A stretch of DNA of 19,077 bases from JBBPXY01 sp038200435 (GTDB lineage Bacteria; Actinomycetota; Thermoleophilia; Solirubrobacterales; Solirubrobacteraceae), in contig JBBPXY010000008.1 of assembly GCA_038200435.1 (NCBI GenBank), positions 1 through 19,077 of the forward strand. Reading direction: 5' to 3'. Shown piece by piece: positions 1-7,842 of the stretch. The number at the start of each line of letters is the position of its first letter. Position 1 is the stretch's first letter. The notes beneath the pieces were generated by a model. The model was not told the origin of the DNA and made no database searches. It saw only the letters and a program-made list of their open reading frames with translations. Both the position numbers and the translations under genes were made by a program.

Positions 1-78
1 CGCCGGCAGCCACTCCCGCACGCTCGGCGGCATCAGATAATCCTGATCACGATCACAAGACAAGAAGTTCTGGCCCAT
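1..78 (-). CDS. Transposase N-terminus, IS1182/IS5-type (partial)
   Basis: The 26 codons from the ATG at 78 to the window edge begin MGQNFLSCDRDQ and continue with LMPPSVREWLPA, which I recognise as the typical start of an IS1182-like transposase (the PPS-REWLP stretch). A good ribosome binding site, AAGAGG, lies 8 nt upstream (87-92 on the plus strand). The catalytic DDE part would lie outside the window, so activity cannot be judged. The reading frame is open to the edge. Confidence 0.72.
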   Translation of the reverse strand, partial: MGQNFLSCDRDQDYLMPPSVREWLPA

Positions 79-130
79 CACCAAAGCCTCTTAAACGGTC
101 CGGACAGACCGGGACTTACGCAACAGCCTC
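1..130 (-). mobile_element. 5' end of an insertion sequence (IS1182/IS5-like), cut by the window edge
   Basis: Read on the minus strand, this is the upstream end of an IS: a transposase start at 78, a short leader and a probable terminal sequence GGCTGTTGCGTAAGT ending near 128. A GTTGCGTAAGT-like end followed by a MGQNFL-type transposase start resembles IS1182/IS5-type elements from memory; no search was possible. The leader contains the short inverted repeat CGGTC-6nt-GACCG (96-111). The outer boundary is approximate because only one end is visible. The element sits about 32 bp past the ribH stop, so it landed just downstream of the riboflavin operon without breaking it. Confidence 0.7.
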
Positions 131-162
131 ATAGCGAAGGCAACTCACCACTCGCCCCGGCT

Positions 163-615
163 CTAGAACCCCGGCCGCGCCTTGCGCCCCGCCAGCTCGT
201 GCTTCACCGCGAGCGTTGCCAGCACGGCCTGCGCGGCGTGCCGGCCCGAGTCGCGCGTGTCGCCTCCCGCGCGCGCCACCGCCTGCTCCATCGTGTCGAC
301 GGTGAGGACTCCGAAACCGCACGGCACGAGCGTCTCGAGCTGCACGGTCTGGATCCCACGCGCGGACTCGGCGCAGACGTAGTCGTAGTGGTCGGTCTCG
401 CCACGGATGACCGCGCCGAGGCAGACCACGGCCGCGTAGCGGCCCGACTCGGCGGCAAGCTTCGCGGCCAGCGGGAGCTCGTAGGCGCCCGGTACGTCGA
501 ACACGTCGATCTCGCCGGCGCCGGCCTCCTCGAGCACGGAACGCGCGCCGGCCTCCAGCCGCTTCCCCAGATCTTCGTAGAAGCGCCCTACGACGAGGGC
601 AAAGGCGTCGCTCAC
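163..615 (-). CDS. ribH: 6,7-dimethyl-8-ribityllumazine synthase (RibH)
   Basis: Condenses 5-amino-6-ribitylaminouracil with 3,4-dihydroxy-2-butanone 4-phosphate to lumazine, the penultimate step of riboflavin synthesis; a cytosolic enzyme that assembles as pentamers or icosahedral capsids. The 150-aa length is normal. Visible family motifs are VPGAYELPLAA (41-51), GAVIRGETDHYDYVC (67-81, with the catalytic-region His76) and GVLTVDTMEQA (102-112). The usual substrate-stacking ARFN near the N-terminus reads GRFYE, a mild deviation. The start is GTG and overlaps the ribBA TGA stop by 4 nt, which implies translational coupling. It is the last gene of the rib operon, and the left-edge IS begins about 32 bp after its TAG stop. 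Confidence 0.96.
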   Translation of the reverse strand: MSDAFALVVGRFYEDLGKRLEAGARSVLEEAGAGEIDVFDVPGAYELPLAAKLAAESGRYAAVVCLGAVIRGETDHYDYVCAESARGIQTVQLETLVPCGFGVLTVDTMEQAVARAGGDTRDSGRHAAQAVLATLAVKHELAGRKARPGF

Positions 616-1901
616 TCCGCTGCGTCCTGGCGGTCCTGCTCCTGCTCGGCCTGGAGCATCTCCTCGTCGAGCGCGAGCCCCTGATGGTGCAGCGTGTGGC
701 CCATGCGGTCCCGCTTGGCGCGCAGATAGGCCTCGTTGTGTGGATTGGGAACGGACTGGATGGGGATCTGGCCGCTCACCGAGAGCCCGTAGCCCTCAAG
801 CCCGACGATCTTCTTCGGGTTGTTCGTGAGGATGCGGATGGAAGTCAGGCCGAGGTCGGTGAGGATCTGGGCGCCGATGCCGTAGTCGCGGAGGTCGGCG
901 GGGAGGCCGAGCTCGAGGTTGGCATCGACCGTGTCGAGGCCCGACTCCTGCAGCTTGTAGGCGCGCAGCTTGTTGAGCAGACCGATCCCCCGGCCCTCCT
1001 GGGACAGGTACAGGAGCACGCCCTGCCCTTCCCGCTCGATCATCGCGAGCGCGGACTCGAGTTGCTCGCCACAGTCGCAGCGCAGTGAGTGGAACACGTC
1101 GCCCGTGAGGCACTCGGAGTGCACACGCACGAGCACGTCTGCTTGCCCGTCGACGTCGCCCTTGACCATCGCGACGTGGTGCTTGCCGTCGACCAGCGAG
1201 CGGTATCCGAAGGCCTGGAAGTCGCCGAAGCCTGTGGGCATGCTCGTCTCCACCACGCGCTCGATGAGCTTGTCGTGGCGGCGGCGGTAGGCGATCAGGT
1301 CGGCCACCGTGACCATCTTCAAGCCGTGGCGGGCGCAGTAGGAGGCCAGGTCGGGCACCCGGGCCATCGTCCCGTCGTCGTTCATGATCTCGCAGATCAC
1401 CCCGGCGGGCCGCAAGCCGGCGAGGCGGGCCAGGTCGACGCTGGCCTCCGTGTGACCGGTGCGCTCGAGCACGCCGCCCGCCTTGGCCTTGAGGGGGAAG
1501 ATGTGCCCACGGTGGACTAGGTCGTTGGGTCGCGTCTCCGGATCGAGCGCCACTTGGATCGTGTGAGCGCGATCCTCGGCGGAGATACCCGTGGTGACTC
1601 CGTCGCGAGCGTCGATGGTGACCGTGAAGGCCGTCTTCAGCGGGTCCTCGTTCTTGGCCGCCATGAGCTCGAGCCCGAGCTCGTCGCAGCGCTCGGGGGT
1701 GAGCGCCAGGCAGATCAACCCGCGCGCCTCCTTGGCCATGAAGTTGATGGAGTCGGGAGTCGCGAACTGCGCGGCCAGCACCAGGTCGCCTTCGTTCTCC
1801 CGGTTCTCGTCGTCGCAGACGACCACCAGCCGCCCATGACGGATGTCGTCTATCGCCTCCTCGATGGTGGCGAAGGGGATCTTGGTCTCGGCGTTGCTCA
1901 T
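612..1901 (-). CDS. ribBA: Bifunctional 3,4-dihydroxy-2-butanone 4-phosphate synthase / GTP cyclohydrolase II (RibBA)
   Basis: A two-domain fusion of 429 aa supplying both precursor branches of riboflavin: ribulose 5-phosphate to dihydroxybutanone phosphate (N-terminal) and GTP to diaminopyrimidine (C-terminal). The RibB domain (about 1-205) shows the acidic loop DDENRENEGDL (30-40), RGHIFPL (131-137) and TGHTEASVDLARLAG (148-162). The RibA domain (about 210-400) shows the zinc-site cysteines Cys264, Cys275 and Cys277 in a SECLTGDVFHSLRCDCG context, LSQEGRGIGL (299-308) and ILTNNPKK (357-364). Both active sites look intact. About 30 extra C-terminal residues are Glu/Gln-rich. The ATG start overlaps the ribE stop by 4 nt, and its own stop overlaps the ribH start. 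Confidence 0.97.
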   Translation of the reverse strand: MSNAETKIPFATIEEAIDDIRHGRLVVVCDDENRENEGDLVLAAQFATPDSINFMAKEARGLICLALTPERCDELGLELMAAKNEDPLKTAFTVTIDARDGVTTGISAEDRAHTIQVALDPETRPNDLVHRGHIFPLKAKAGGVLERTGHTEASVDLARLAGLRPAGVICEIMNDDGTMARVPDLASYCARHGLKMVTVADLIAYRRRHDKLIERVVETSMPTGFGDFQAFGYRSLVDGKHHVAMVKGDVDGQADVLVRVHSECLTGDVFHSLRCDCGEQLESALAMIEREGQGVLLYLSQEGRGIGLLNKLRAYKLQESGLDTVDANLELGLPADLRDYGIGAQILTDLGLTSIRILTNNPKKIVGLEGYGLSVSGQIPIQSVPNPHNEAYLRAKRDRMGHTLHHQGLALDEEMLQAEQEQDRQDAAE

Positions 1902-2485
1902 TTGGCCACCAAAAGCCTCTCGACGTACTTTGCCAGCACGTCCCCCTCGAGGTTGACGGGGGTTCCCGGTGCCGCGGCGCCGAGGTTGGTGCGCTCGAGA
2001 GTCTCGGGGATCAGCGAGACGCTGAGCGTGCTGTCGGTCACGGCGGCCACCGTCAGGGAGATCCCGTCGATGGCGATCGATCCCTTGATGACGACGTAGC
2101 GCAGCACGTCGGGTGGGGCCTCGATCTCAACGATGCGCGCGAATCCGTCCTCGCTTACCGCACCCACCCGGCCGAGGCCGTCGACGTGACCCTGCACGAC
2201 GTGCCCGCCGAGGCGGTCGGTGGCTCGCAAGGGAAGCTCGAGGTTCACCCGGGACCCTGCGGCGAGGGCACCGAGCGAAGAGCGGCGCAGCGTTTCGTGC
2301 ATGACGTCGGCCGAGAAGGTTCCCCCCGCGATCGTCGTCGCGGTCAGGCACACGCCGTTGACCGCCACCGAGTCCCCTCCGGAAAGCTCCGCGCTCAGCT
2401 CGGCAGAAACAGCCAGTCGCACGCCGTCGCCCGTCTCCTCGACGCTGTCGACAGTTCCGAGCTGCTGTACGAGGCCGGTGAACAC
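1898..2485 (-). CDS. ribE: Riboflavin synthase, alpha-chain type (RibE)
   Basis: Dismutates two lumazine molecules into riboflavin plus 5-amino-6-ribitylaminouracil, the last step of the pathway. The 195-aa protein has the expected duplicated lumazine-binding barrels: VFTGLV at the start, GDSVAVNGVCLT (37-48) in the first half matched by GSIAIDGISLTV (135-146) in the second, and HETLRRSSLG (63-72) matched by PETLERTNLG (160-169). GGHVVQGHVDG (93-103) joins them. The start is GTG, chosen because FTGLV is the invariant N-terminus. It lies 4 nt after the ribD stop, and its own TGA overlaps the ribBA ATG. Some schemes name this gene ribC. Confidence 0.96.
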   Translation of the reverse strand: MFTGLVQQLGTVDSVEETGDGVRLAVSAELSAELSGGDSVAVNGVCLTATTIAGGTFSADVMHETLRRSSLGALAAGSRVNLELPLRATDRLGGHVVQGHVDGLGRVGAVSEDGFARIVEIEAPPDVLRYVVIKGSIAIDGISLTVAAVTDSTLSVSLIPETLERTNLGAAAPGTPVNLEGDVLAKYVERLLVAK

Positions 2486-2489
2486 GCTG

Positions 2490-3617
2490 TCACCACTCCT
2501 TGAGGCGCGCCGTGATCAGCACGTCGCCCTCGATGTTCTCCGCCTCGAGCGGCAGCACCCGCACTGCCTCGTCGATCGCCTCGACGCCCTCGCCCTCGAT
2601 GGGGTCACGGGCGTTGCGCGCGCCCACAAGCAGCGGGGCGATGAAGATGCGCAACTGGTCGATCTCCCCCGCGTCGAGGAAGGCGCCGGCGAGGCGCGGG
2701 CCGCCCTCCAGCAGCATCGACGTAACGCCCGCCGCACCGAGCTGATCGAGCGCCGAAACGATACGAGCCGGCTCGTTGGCGCCCGTGGCCACGATCACCT
2801 CGGCTCCGGCGGCTTCGAGTGCAGCCACCTCGGTCGACAGCGCCGCCCGGGAGACGATCACCGTGAGCGGCACGTCGCCGGCGTCGCGTATGAGGTGGGA
2901 GTCGAGCGGAAGACGCGCAGTGGAATCGAACACGACGCGCCGCGGCTGGCGGAAGACGTCCTCCCCGCGCGAAGTGAGCTGAGGGTCATCGGCCAGCGCC
3001 GTGCCGATGCCGACCGCCACCGCGTCGAGCTCGGCTCGCCAGCGGTGCGCGCGGCGCCGGCTGGGCTCACTCGAGATCCACTTCGAGTCGCCGAGATGGG
3101 TGGCCACCTTGCCGTCGAGCGACATCGCGGACTTGAAGAGCACCCAGGGCCGCCCCGTGCGCGCGTGCTTGCGAAACGGCTGGTTGAGCCCCCGTGCCCG
3201 CGCCGCGAGGTCACCTTCACCCTGCACCACCTCGACGCCTTCGTCGCGGAGGATGCCGAGGCCGCGGCCCGAGGCCTTCTCTGTCGGATCGTCGGAGGCA
3301 AACACGACGCGAGCGAGCCCCGCGCCGAGGATGGCGTCGGTGCACGGCGGGGTCAGCCCCGAGTGGCAGCACGGCTCGAGCGATACGTAGAGCGTCGCGC
3401 CGGTCGGATCCGAGCCGGCCTCGCGGGCCGCCCTGATGGCCTCCACCTCCGCGTGGGGCGCCCCGAGGGCGGAGTGGAAGCCCTCGCCGAGAGACTCGCC
3501 GTTGCGCGCGATGACCGCGCCCACCAGCGGGTTGGGGCTCACGCGCCCTCGTCCCTGTTCGGCCAGCTCGACGGCACGTGCGAGGTGGATGCGGTCGGTG
3601 TCGGTGCCCGTCGTCAT
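2490..3617 (-). CDS. ribD: Bifunctional diaminohydroxyphosphoribosylaminopyrimidine deaminase / 5-amino-6-(5-phosphoribosylamino)uracil reductase (RibD)
   Basis: First gene of the riboflavin operon. It carries out the deamination and NADPH-dependent side-chain reduction that follow GTP cyclohydrolase II. The deaminase domain (about 1-145) has the zinc motif HAE (55-57) and PCCHSGLTPPC (82-92). The reductase domain (about 155-370) has MSLDGKVAT (165-173), the SKWISS turn (178-183) and VGIGTALADDPQL (202-214). I chose the ATG at 3617 (375 aa), preceded directly by GTAGAG. A TTG in the same frame at 3629 would add four residues, and neither start has a strong ribosome binding site. The length is normal. 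It is divergent from the glycosyltransferase gene across 114 bp with no recognisable FMN riboswitch. Confidence 0.95.
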   Translation of the reverse strand: MTTGTDTDRIHLARAVELAEQGRGRVSPNPLVGAVIARNGESLGEGFHSALGAPHAEVEAIRAAREAGSDPTGATLYVSLEPCCHSGLTPPCTDAILGAGLARVVFASDDPTEKASGRGLGILRDEGVEVVQGEGDLAARARGLNQPFRKHARTGRPWVLFKSAMSLDGKVATHLGDSKWISSEPSRRRAHRWRAELDAVAVGIGTALADDPQLTSRGEDVFRQPRRVVFDSTARLPLDSHLIRDAGDVPLTVIVSRAALSTEVAALEAAGAEVIVATGANEPARIVSALDQLGAAGVTSMLLEGGPRLAGAFLDAGEIDQLRIFIAPLLVGARNARDPIEGEGVEAIDEAVRVLPLEAENIEGDVLITARLKEW

Positions 3618-3651
3618 CTCTACGAGCAAGGATACGTACGGCTCTCTCGCG

Positions 3652-3678
3652 CGCCGGGAGGGAGGGCTTTGCCCGGCG
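3652..3678. repeat. 7-bp inverted repeat in the ribD / glycosyltransferase divergent region
   Basis: CGCCGGG (3652-3658) and CCCGGCG (3672-3678) form a perfect inverted repeat with a 13-nt purine-rich spacer. It lies 35 to 61 nt upstream of the ribD ATG. It could be an operator or a leader hairpin. The 114-bp gap (3618-3731) is too short and lacks the conserved features of an FMN riboswitch. No convincing -10/-35 pair is visible for either gene. Confidence 0.4.
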
Positions 3679-3731
3679 TGATGCCTGTTCCCCCTCTACC
3701 CTTGCTCTCACGGCCTCGCGCCGCCTGCGCC

Positions 3732-4790
3732 ATGAAGCTGATCATTCAGATTCCCTGCCTCGACGAGGAGGAGCACCTGCCCGGCACCCTGGCCGACCTG
3801 CCGCGCGTGCTCGAGGGCTTCGATTCGGTGGAGTGGCTCATCATCGACGACGGTTCCACCGATGGCACCATCGATGTCGCTCGCGCCAACGGCGTCGACC
3901 ACATCGTGCGCCTGACCAACAACAAGGGCCTCGCCGCGGGTTTCCAGGCCGGACTGGATGCCGCCCTCAAGCTGGGCGCCGACGTCGTCGTCAACACCGA
4001 CGCCGACAACCAGTACGACGGGCGCGACATCCCCAAGCTCGTCGCCCCGATACTCGCGGGCAACGCCGACATGGTGATCGGCGACCGCCAGATCGAGAAG
4101 ATCGAGCACTTCTCACCGCTCAAGAAGTCGCTCCAGCGCCTCGGCTCCTGGGTGGTGCGCCAGGCATCGTCCACCGACGTGCCCGACACGACGTCCGGAT
4201 TTCGCGCTTACAACCGCGAAGCCGCGCTGCAGATGCAGGTCGTCTCGAAGTTCACCTACACGCTCGAGACGATCATCCAAGCGGGCAAGCTCCTGGTCGC
4301 CGTCGACCACGTTCCGGTCAGGACCAACCCCAAGACGCGCGAGTCGCGTCTGTTCCCCTCCATGTGGGCCTACGTGCGGCGCAACATGGTCTCGATCTTC
4401 CGCATCTACACCCAGTACGAGCCGCTGCGGGTGTTCATGAGCGCCGCGGTGATCGTCGGCTTGGCAGCGGTCGGAGTGTTCGGCCGGTTCTTCATCGCCT
4501 ACGTCCAGGGCGAGGGGAAAGGCCACGTGCAGTCGCTGATTCTCGGCGCCGTGCTCTTCAACGCCGCCATGCTGCTTGCGGCGCTCGGCGTCATCGGCGA
4601 CGTGCTCGCGGCGCAGCGCACACTGACCCAGCGCACGTTCGAGCGTGTGCGGCGCATCGAGCTGCAGCTCGGCGTGGAGCCCTCGCACTACGAGCCCGGC
4701 GCCCGGCCGACCGGCCAAGAGGCCACCACGGGCGCTCAGAGCGGCCGCGCCACCGGCAAGACCGAGGAGCGCGAGGCACTGCGCGTATGA
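3732..4790 (+). CDS. Family 2 glycosyltransferase with two C-terminal membrane helices
   Basis: A 352-aa GT-A-fold transferase, probably acting on a polyprenyl-phosphate or lipid-linked acceptor at the inner face of the membrane. The N-terminus IIQIPCLDEEEHLPGTL (4-20) and IIDDGSTDGT (37-46) form the nucleotide-sugar site, and the metal-binding DXD is DAD at 90-92 (NTDADNQYDG). The catalytic domain ends near 225. Two hydrophobic helices follow (about 235-257 and 266-288), then a cytosolic Ser/Thr/Gly-rich tail. The layout resembles GtrB/DPM1-like enzymes. The ATG at 3732 is chosen because the family motif begins four residues later; an open frame upstream is antisense to ribD/ribE. The stop overlaps the next start (ATGA). 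Donor and acceptor sugars cannot be read from the sequence. Confidence 0.88.
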   Translation: MKLIIQIPCLDEEEHLPGTLADLPRVLEGFDSVEWLIIDDGSTDGTIDVARANGVDHIVRLTNNKGLAAGFQAGLDAALKLGADVVVNTDADNQYDGRDIPKLVAPILAGNADMVIGDRQIEKIEHFSPLKKSLQRLGSWVVRQASSTDVPDTTSGFRAYNREAALQMQVVSKFTYTLETIIQAGKLLVAVDHVPVRTNPKTRESRLFPSMWAYVRRNMVSIFRIYTQYEPLRVFMSAAVIVGLAAVGVFGRFFIAYVQGEGKGHVQSLILGAVLFNAAMLLAALGVIGDVLAAQRTLTQRTFERVRRIELQLGVEPSHYEPGARPTGQEATTGAQSGRATGKTEEREALRV

Positions 4791-5422
4791 GCACGACTGC
4801 TACGGGTCACGTCGCCGCCGGCGAGCCGATCGTCACCGGCAACACCTACGACAAGTACGGCTCGACCAACCCCGTCGTCCGCCGGCTGATGAGCGGCTTC
4901 GAGCGCACCCTGCACGAGCTGTTCACGCAGGTCGGGCCCGCGACGGTCCTCGACGTCGGCTGCGGCGAGGGAGTCCTGACCGCGCAGTGGGCCGACAGCC
5001 CGGGTGTGAAGCGCATCGTCGGCATTGACCTCGAGGACCCGAAGCTCCAGTCCGAATGGGAGGGCCGCCAGCGGCCCAACCTGGAGTACCGCACGATGCG
5101 CGCCGAGAACCTGCCGTTTGCCGACGGCGAGTTCGAGATGGCCTCGGCGATCGAGGTGCTCGAGCACGTGCCCGACCCCGAGCACACGGTGGCCGAGATG
5201 GCACGGGTCGCCTCCGGTCATCTCCTCGTCTCGGTGCCGCGTGAACCCCTGTGGCGCGCGCTGAACATGGCCCGCGGCTCCTACCTGTCAGAGCTCGGCA
5301 ACACTCCGGGGCATCTGAACCACTGGTCCAAGGCGGCGTTCGTGAAGCTGCTCGCCAAACACGGAACGGTGGCCGAGGCGCGCTTACCGTTCCCGTGGAC
5401 CATGCTGCTCGTCCGCCGGTAG
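4787..5422 (+). CDS. Class I SAM-dependent methyltransferase
   Basis: A 211-aa Rossmann-fold methyltransferase of the Methyltransf_11 type. Motif I is VLDVGCGEG (54-62), the acidic residue ending strand 2 is Asp81 (IVGIDLEDP), and the post-motif EVLEHVPDPE (123-132) is typical. The first 45 residues (NTYDKYGSTNPVVRRL) resemble the N-terminus of methyltransferases acting on sugar or lipid-linked intermediates. The start overlaps the glycosyltransferase stop by 4 nt, so the two are translationally coupled. The likely role is methylating the glycan or lipid made by the neighbouring enzyme, which is inference from context. The substrate is unknown. Confidence 0.87.
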   Translation: MSTTATGHVAAGEPIVTGNTYDKYGSTNPVVRRLMSGFERTLHELFTQVGPATVLDVGCGEGVLTAQWADSPGVKRIVGIDLEDPKLQSEWEGRQRPNLEYRTMRAENLPFADGEFEMASAIEVLEHVPDPEHTVAEMARVASGHLLVSVPREPLWRALNMARGSYLSELGNTPGHLNHWSKAAFVKLLAKHGTVAEARLPFPWTMLLVRR

Positions 5423-5429
5423 CTCGCGG

Positions 5430-6839
5430 GTGAGCGAAGAGGCGGAGGGCGAGCGCTCCTACGGTGCGGGGGCCCGGATCCTGTCGATCGGGATCGCGGC
5501 CACCGGCCTGGTCACCTTCGGCTACTTCGCGCTGGCCAGCCACGCCCTCGACCCTGTCGACTACAAGGGCGTCTCGCTGCTCTGGTCGGTCATGTTCGTG
5601 ATCGTCTCGGTGATCTACCGGCCGATCGAGCAACTGCTTTCGCGCACGATCGCCGAGCGCCGCGCCCGCGGCCTGCACCACGGCCATCCCCTGCGGGTTC
5701 CCGGACTCATCCAGATGGGGTTCGCACTCGTCTTCCTCGCGGTCGCGCTTCCCTTGCGCGACACGATCGTCCACGACGTCTTCGACGGCTCGTCGACTCT
5801 GTACTGGGTCTTGATCGCCGGCGTGCTCGCCTACGCGGCGAGCTACTTCGCCCGCGGATACCTTGCCGGCCACGAGCGCTTCGGGCTCTACGGCGGACTC
5901 GTCCTGCTCGAGTCGCTCTCGCGCTTTGCCTTCGCGCTCGCCGTCACCGTCGGCATCGCTTCGGGTCAGTCAGCCGTCGCGCTCGGCATCGCCGCGGCGC
6001 CTTTCGTTTCTCTCGTGGTCGTTCCCGCCGCGTTCTCGCGCCGCTCGGAAGGAGGTGGCCCCGCGGGCACGCCCGTCGCGGACGCGGCGGTGGCACAAGG
6101 GCCGGCGAGTGCTGAGGCCGAGGAGGCGGCCGGCGACCTCTCACTCCGAGGCGGCAGCCGGTTCGCCGGCGCCGTCTTCGGTATCCAGCTCGCGGAGCAG
6201 AGCCTGCTGAACGCCGCGGTGATCGTCGTCGCCGCCACCTCGACGGATCGCGCGCTGGCGGGCTTCGTCTTCAACGTCCTGCTCATCGCCCGTGCCCCAC
6301 TGCAGCTCTTCCAGGCCATCCAGACCTCGCTTCTCCCCCACCTCACGGGGCTAGAGGCATCCGACGACGCAGGGTCGTTCGAGAAGACGATCCGTCTCAC
6401 GATCCTCGTCATCGCCGGCTTCGCGGGCCTCGTCGCCCTCGGCCTGCTCGTGATCGGGCCGTTCGCCATGGAGGTGCTCTTCGGCCATCACGGACACTAC
6501 GAGCGGATCGGGCTGGCCGCCGTCGGCCTTGGCATGGGCTTTCACCTCGTCGCTGGGACCCTCAACCAGGCGGCGCTCGCTCGCGGCCGGGCGGGATTGG
6601 CCGCCGCCGCCTGGTTGCTGTGCGCGGCGCTCTTCGTCGGCTGGGTCGCCTCGTCGTTCATGACCGACCCGGTTCGCCGCGTCGAGGCGGGCTACCTCGG
6701 CGCCACGCTGCTGCTCAGTGGGATGCTCTACGCGCTGTACCGGCGCCCGGGCGGCGCCGGACCCACGGCGAGTGATGCCGAGCCGGCGCGCCGCCTGCGC
6801 CGGAGCCCACCCCCGCGGCCGCGCGGCGCCACGCGGTAG
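5430..6839 (+). CDS. Polysaccharide/lipid flippase-like multispanning membrane protein
   Basis: A 469-aa protein with about 12 predicted membrane helices by eye: six between 16 and 202, a hydrophilic loop (203-243, Gly/Ala/Glu-rich), then six between 246 and 436, ending in a basic Pro/Arg-rich tail. This six-plus-loop-plus-six arrangement fits the MOP superfamily (Wzx/MurJ-like polysaccharide exporters). The N-terminal half carries family-like stretches such as YRPIEQLLSRTIAERRARG (63-81). The start is GTG, 7 nt after the methyltransferase stop. No strong ribosome binding site is seen, so coupling is likely. With the upstream glycosyltransferase and methyltransferase it suggests assembly and flipping of a modified lipid-linked glycan. 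It converges on the hydrolase gene with 34 bp between them and no clear terminator. Confidence 0.8.
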   Translation: MSEEAEGERSYGAGARILSIGIAATGLVTFGYFALASHALDPVDYKGVSLLWSVMFVIVSVIYRPIEQLLSRTIAERRARGLHHGHPLRVPGLIQMGFALVFLAVALPLRDTIVHDVFDGSSTLYWVLIAGVLAYAASYFARGYLAGHERFGLYGGLVLLESLSRFAFALAVTVGIASGQSAVALGIAAAPFVSLVVVPAAFSRRSEGGGPAGTPVADAAVAQGPASAEAEEAAGDLSLRGGSRFAGAVFGIQLAEQSLLNAAVIVVAATSTDRALAGFVFNVLLIARAPLQLFQAIQTSLLPHLTGLEASDDAGSFEKTIRLTILVIAGFAGLVALGLLVIGPFAMEVLFGHHGHYERIGLAAVGLGMGFHLVAGTLNQAALARGRAGLAAAAWLLCAALFVGWVASSFMTDPVRRVEAGYLGATLLLSGMLYALYRRPGGAGPTASDAEPARRLRRSPPPRPRGATR

Positions 6840-6873
6840 GGATCGAGGTCGGTGCCGGTGGTGTCGCGGCTTC

Positions 6874-7809
6874 TCACGTCAGCGCCTCGGCGCACTTGAC
6901 GAGCTCGGCGTTGAGCGCCCGCGGGCGCTCAAGCATGGGCATGTGTCCGCAGCCGTCGAAGACGACGGTCCGTGCGCGCGGGACCTCGCGCCCGAACGCC
7001 TCGGTATCGGCCAGCGGCACGATGCGATCTTCGCGGGCGGCCAGCGAGAGGATCGGACAGCTCACCTCGCCGATGCCTGCTCGCGGATCGGCGCGGGCGA
7101 CCGCGCGGACGGCCCCGAGCACCCCGGGGGCGCCGGCGCCGTCGACGATGAGCGCCGCCGCGTCGGCGGGTAGTGCCCCAGGGCGCAGCACGTAGGGAGC
7201 GAGGACGAGCTTGCGCAGGCGCGGCGAGCGGACGATCAGGCGGCGCAGCGAAGGGGGAGCCGGAAGCCCGGCGGTGGCTATCTCGGTGGCGATCGCCACC
7301 GTCTCACGCGGCCGCTGCACCGCGAAGCGCGCCACCTTGCGCAGGCCGAGCAGCTCGCTGAACTGGAACGTGGCGCCGCCGACGAGCACTATCGCCTCGG
7401 CGATGTCGGCGTGCCGGGCGGCAAAGCGCACGGCGATCGGGCCGCCCATCGAGTGCCCGACCAGCACGACGCGCTGCTCGCCGAGCTGCCGCGCCAGCGC
7501 GGCGGCGACGTCGGCAAAGCCGTCCAGCGACGGCCGCGAGACGCGCTCGGAGCCCCCGAAGCCCGGCAGGTCGATGGCGAGCACGCGACCGTGCCGCGCG
7601 AGCGTGGGTATGGCTTCGAGCCAATGCTGCCAGCGGCCGCCCATGCCGTGCACGAGCACGAAGCAGTGATCGCCCTCGCCGGCGTCGAGGTAGTGAAGAC
7701 GGCGCCCGGCGACGACGGCATCGCGCTCGTGCGCGGCCCAGTCGGTCTGGCGCCATCCGGGCTCAGCCGGCTTCGCGTAGTCCCCGTCGAGCGGCACCCT
7801 GTCGATCAC
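6874..7809 (-). CDS. Alpha/beta-fold hydrolase
   Basis: A 311-aa alpha/beta hydrolase with a complete catalytic triad: the nucleophile elbow GHSMGG (118-123, Ser120), an acid at Asp261 (AAREDRIVP) and His289 (GCGHMPMLE). The oxyanion-hole stretch is VLVHGMGG (51-58). The cap region (about 145-245) is moderately large and helical. The family includes meta-cleavage product hydrolases, esterases and epoxide hydrolases, so the substrate is not readable. No signal peptide is seen, so it is probably cytosolic. The GTG start at 7809 sits inside the last copy of a 17-bp tandem repeat, with AGGG upstream as a possible ribosome binding site. It follows the TetR gene by 30 nt, so the two are probably co-transcribed. 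Confidence 0.88.
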   Translation of the reverse strand: MIDRVPLDGDYAKPAEPGWRQTDWAAHERDAVVAGRRLHYLDAGEGDHCFVLVHGMGGRWQHWLEAIPTLARHGRVLAIDLPGFGGSERVSRPSLDGFADVAAALARQLGEQRVVLVGHSMGGPIAVRFAARHADIAEAIVLVGGATFQFSELLGLRKVARFAVQRPRETVAIATEIATAGLPAPPSLRRLIVRSPRLRKLVLAPYVLRPGALPADAAALIVDGAGAPGVLGAVRAVARADPRAGIGEVSCPILSLAAREDRIVPLADTEAFGREVPRARTVVFDGCGHMPMLERPRALNAELVKCAEALT

Positions 7810-7842
7810 GGCACCCTGTCGATCACGGCACCCTGTCGATCA
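7792..7842. repeat. 17-bp tandem repeat, three perfect copies
   Basis: The unit CGGCACCCTGTCGATCA occurs at 7792-7808, 7809-7825 and 7826-7842, followed by four further matching bases. The array covers the whole TetR-hydrolase junction: the TetR TGA stop is the end of the third copy, and the hydrolase GTG start spans the border of the first two copies. Because 17 is not a multiple of 3, each change in copy number would shift the frame between the two genes. Confidence 0.97.

Noticed and set aside
2220..3731. Long plus-strand frame upstream of and continuous with the glycosyltransferase
   Set aside because: It is antisense to ribE and ribD, whose motifs are clear. The residues are Arg/Ala/Gly/Pro-rich shadow sequence with no domain, and the GT fold begins at 3732.
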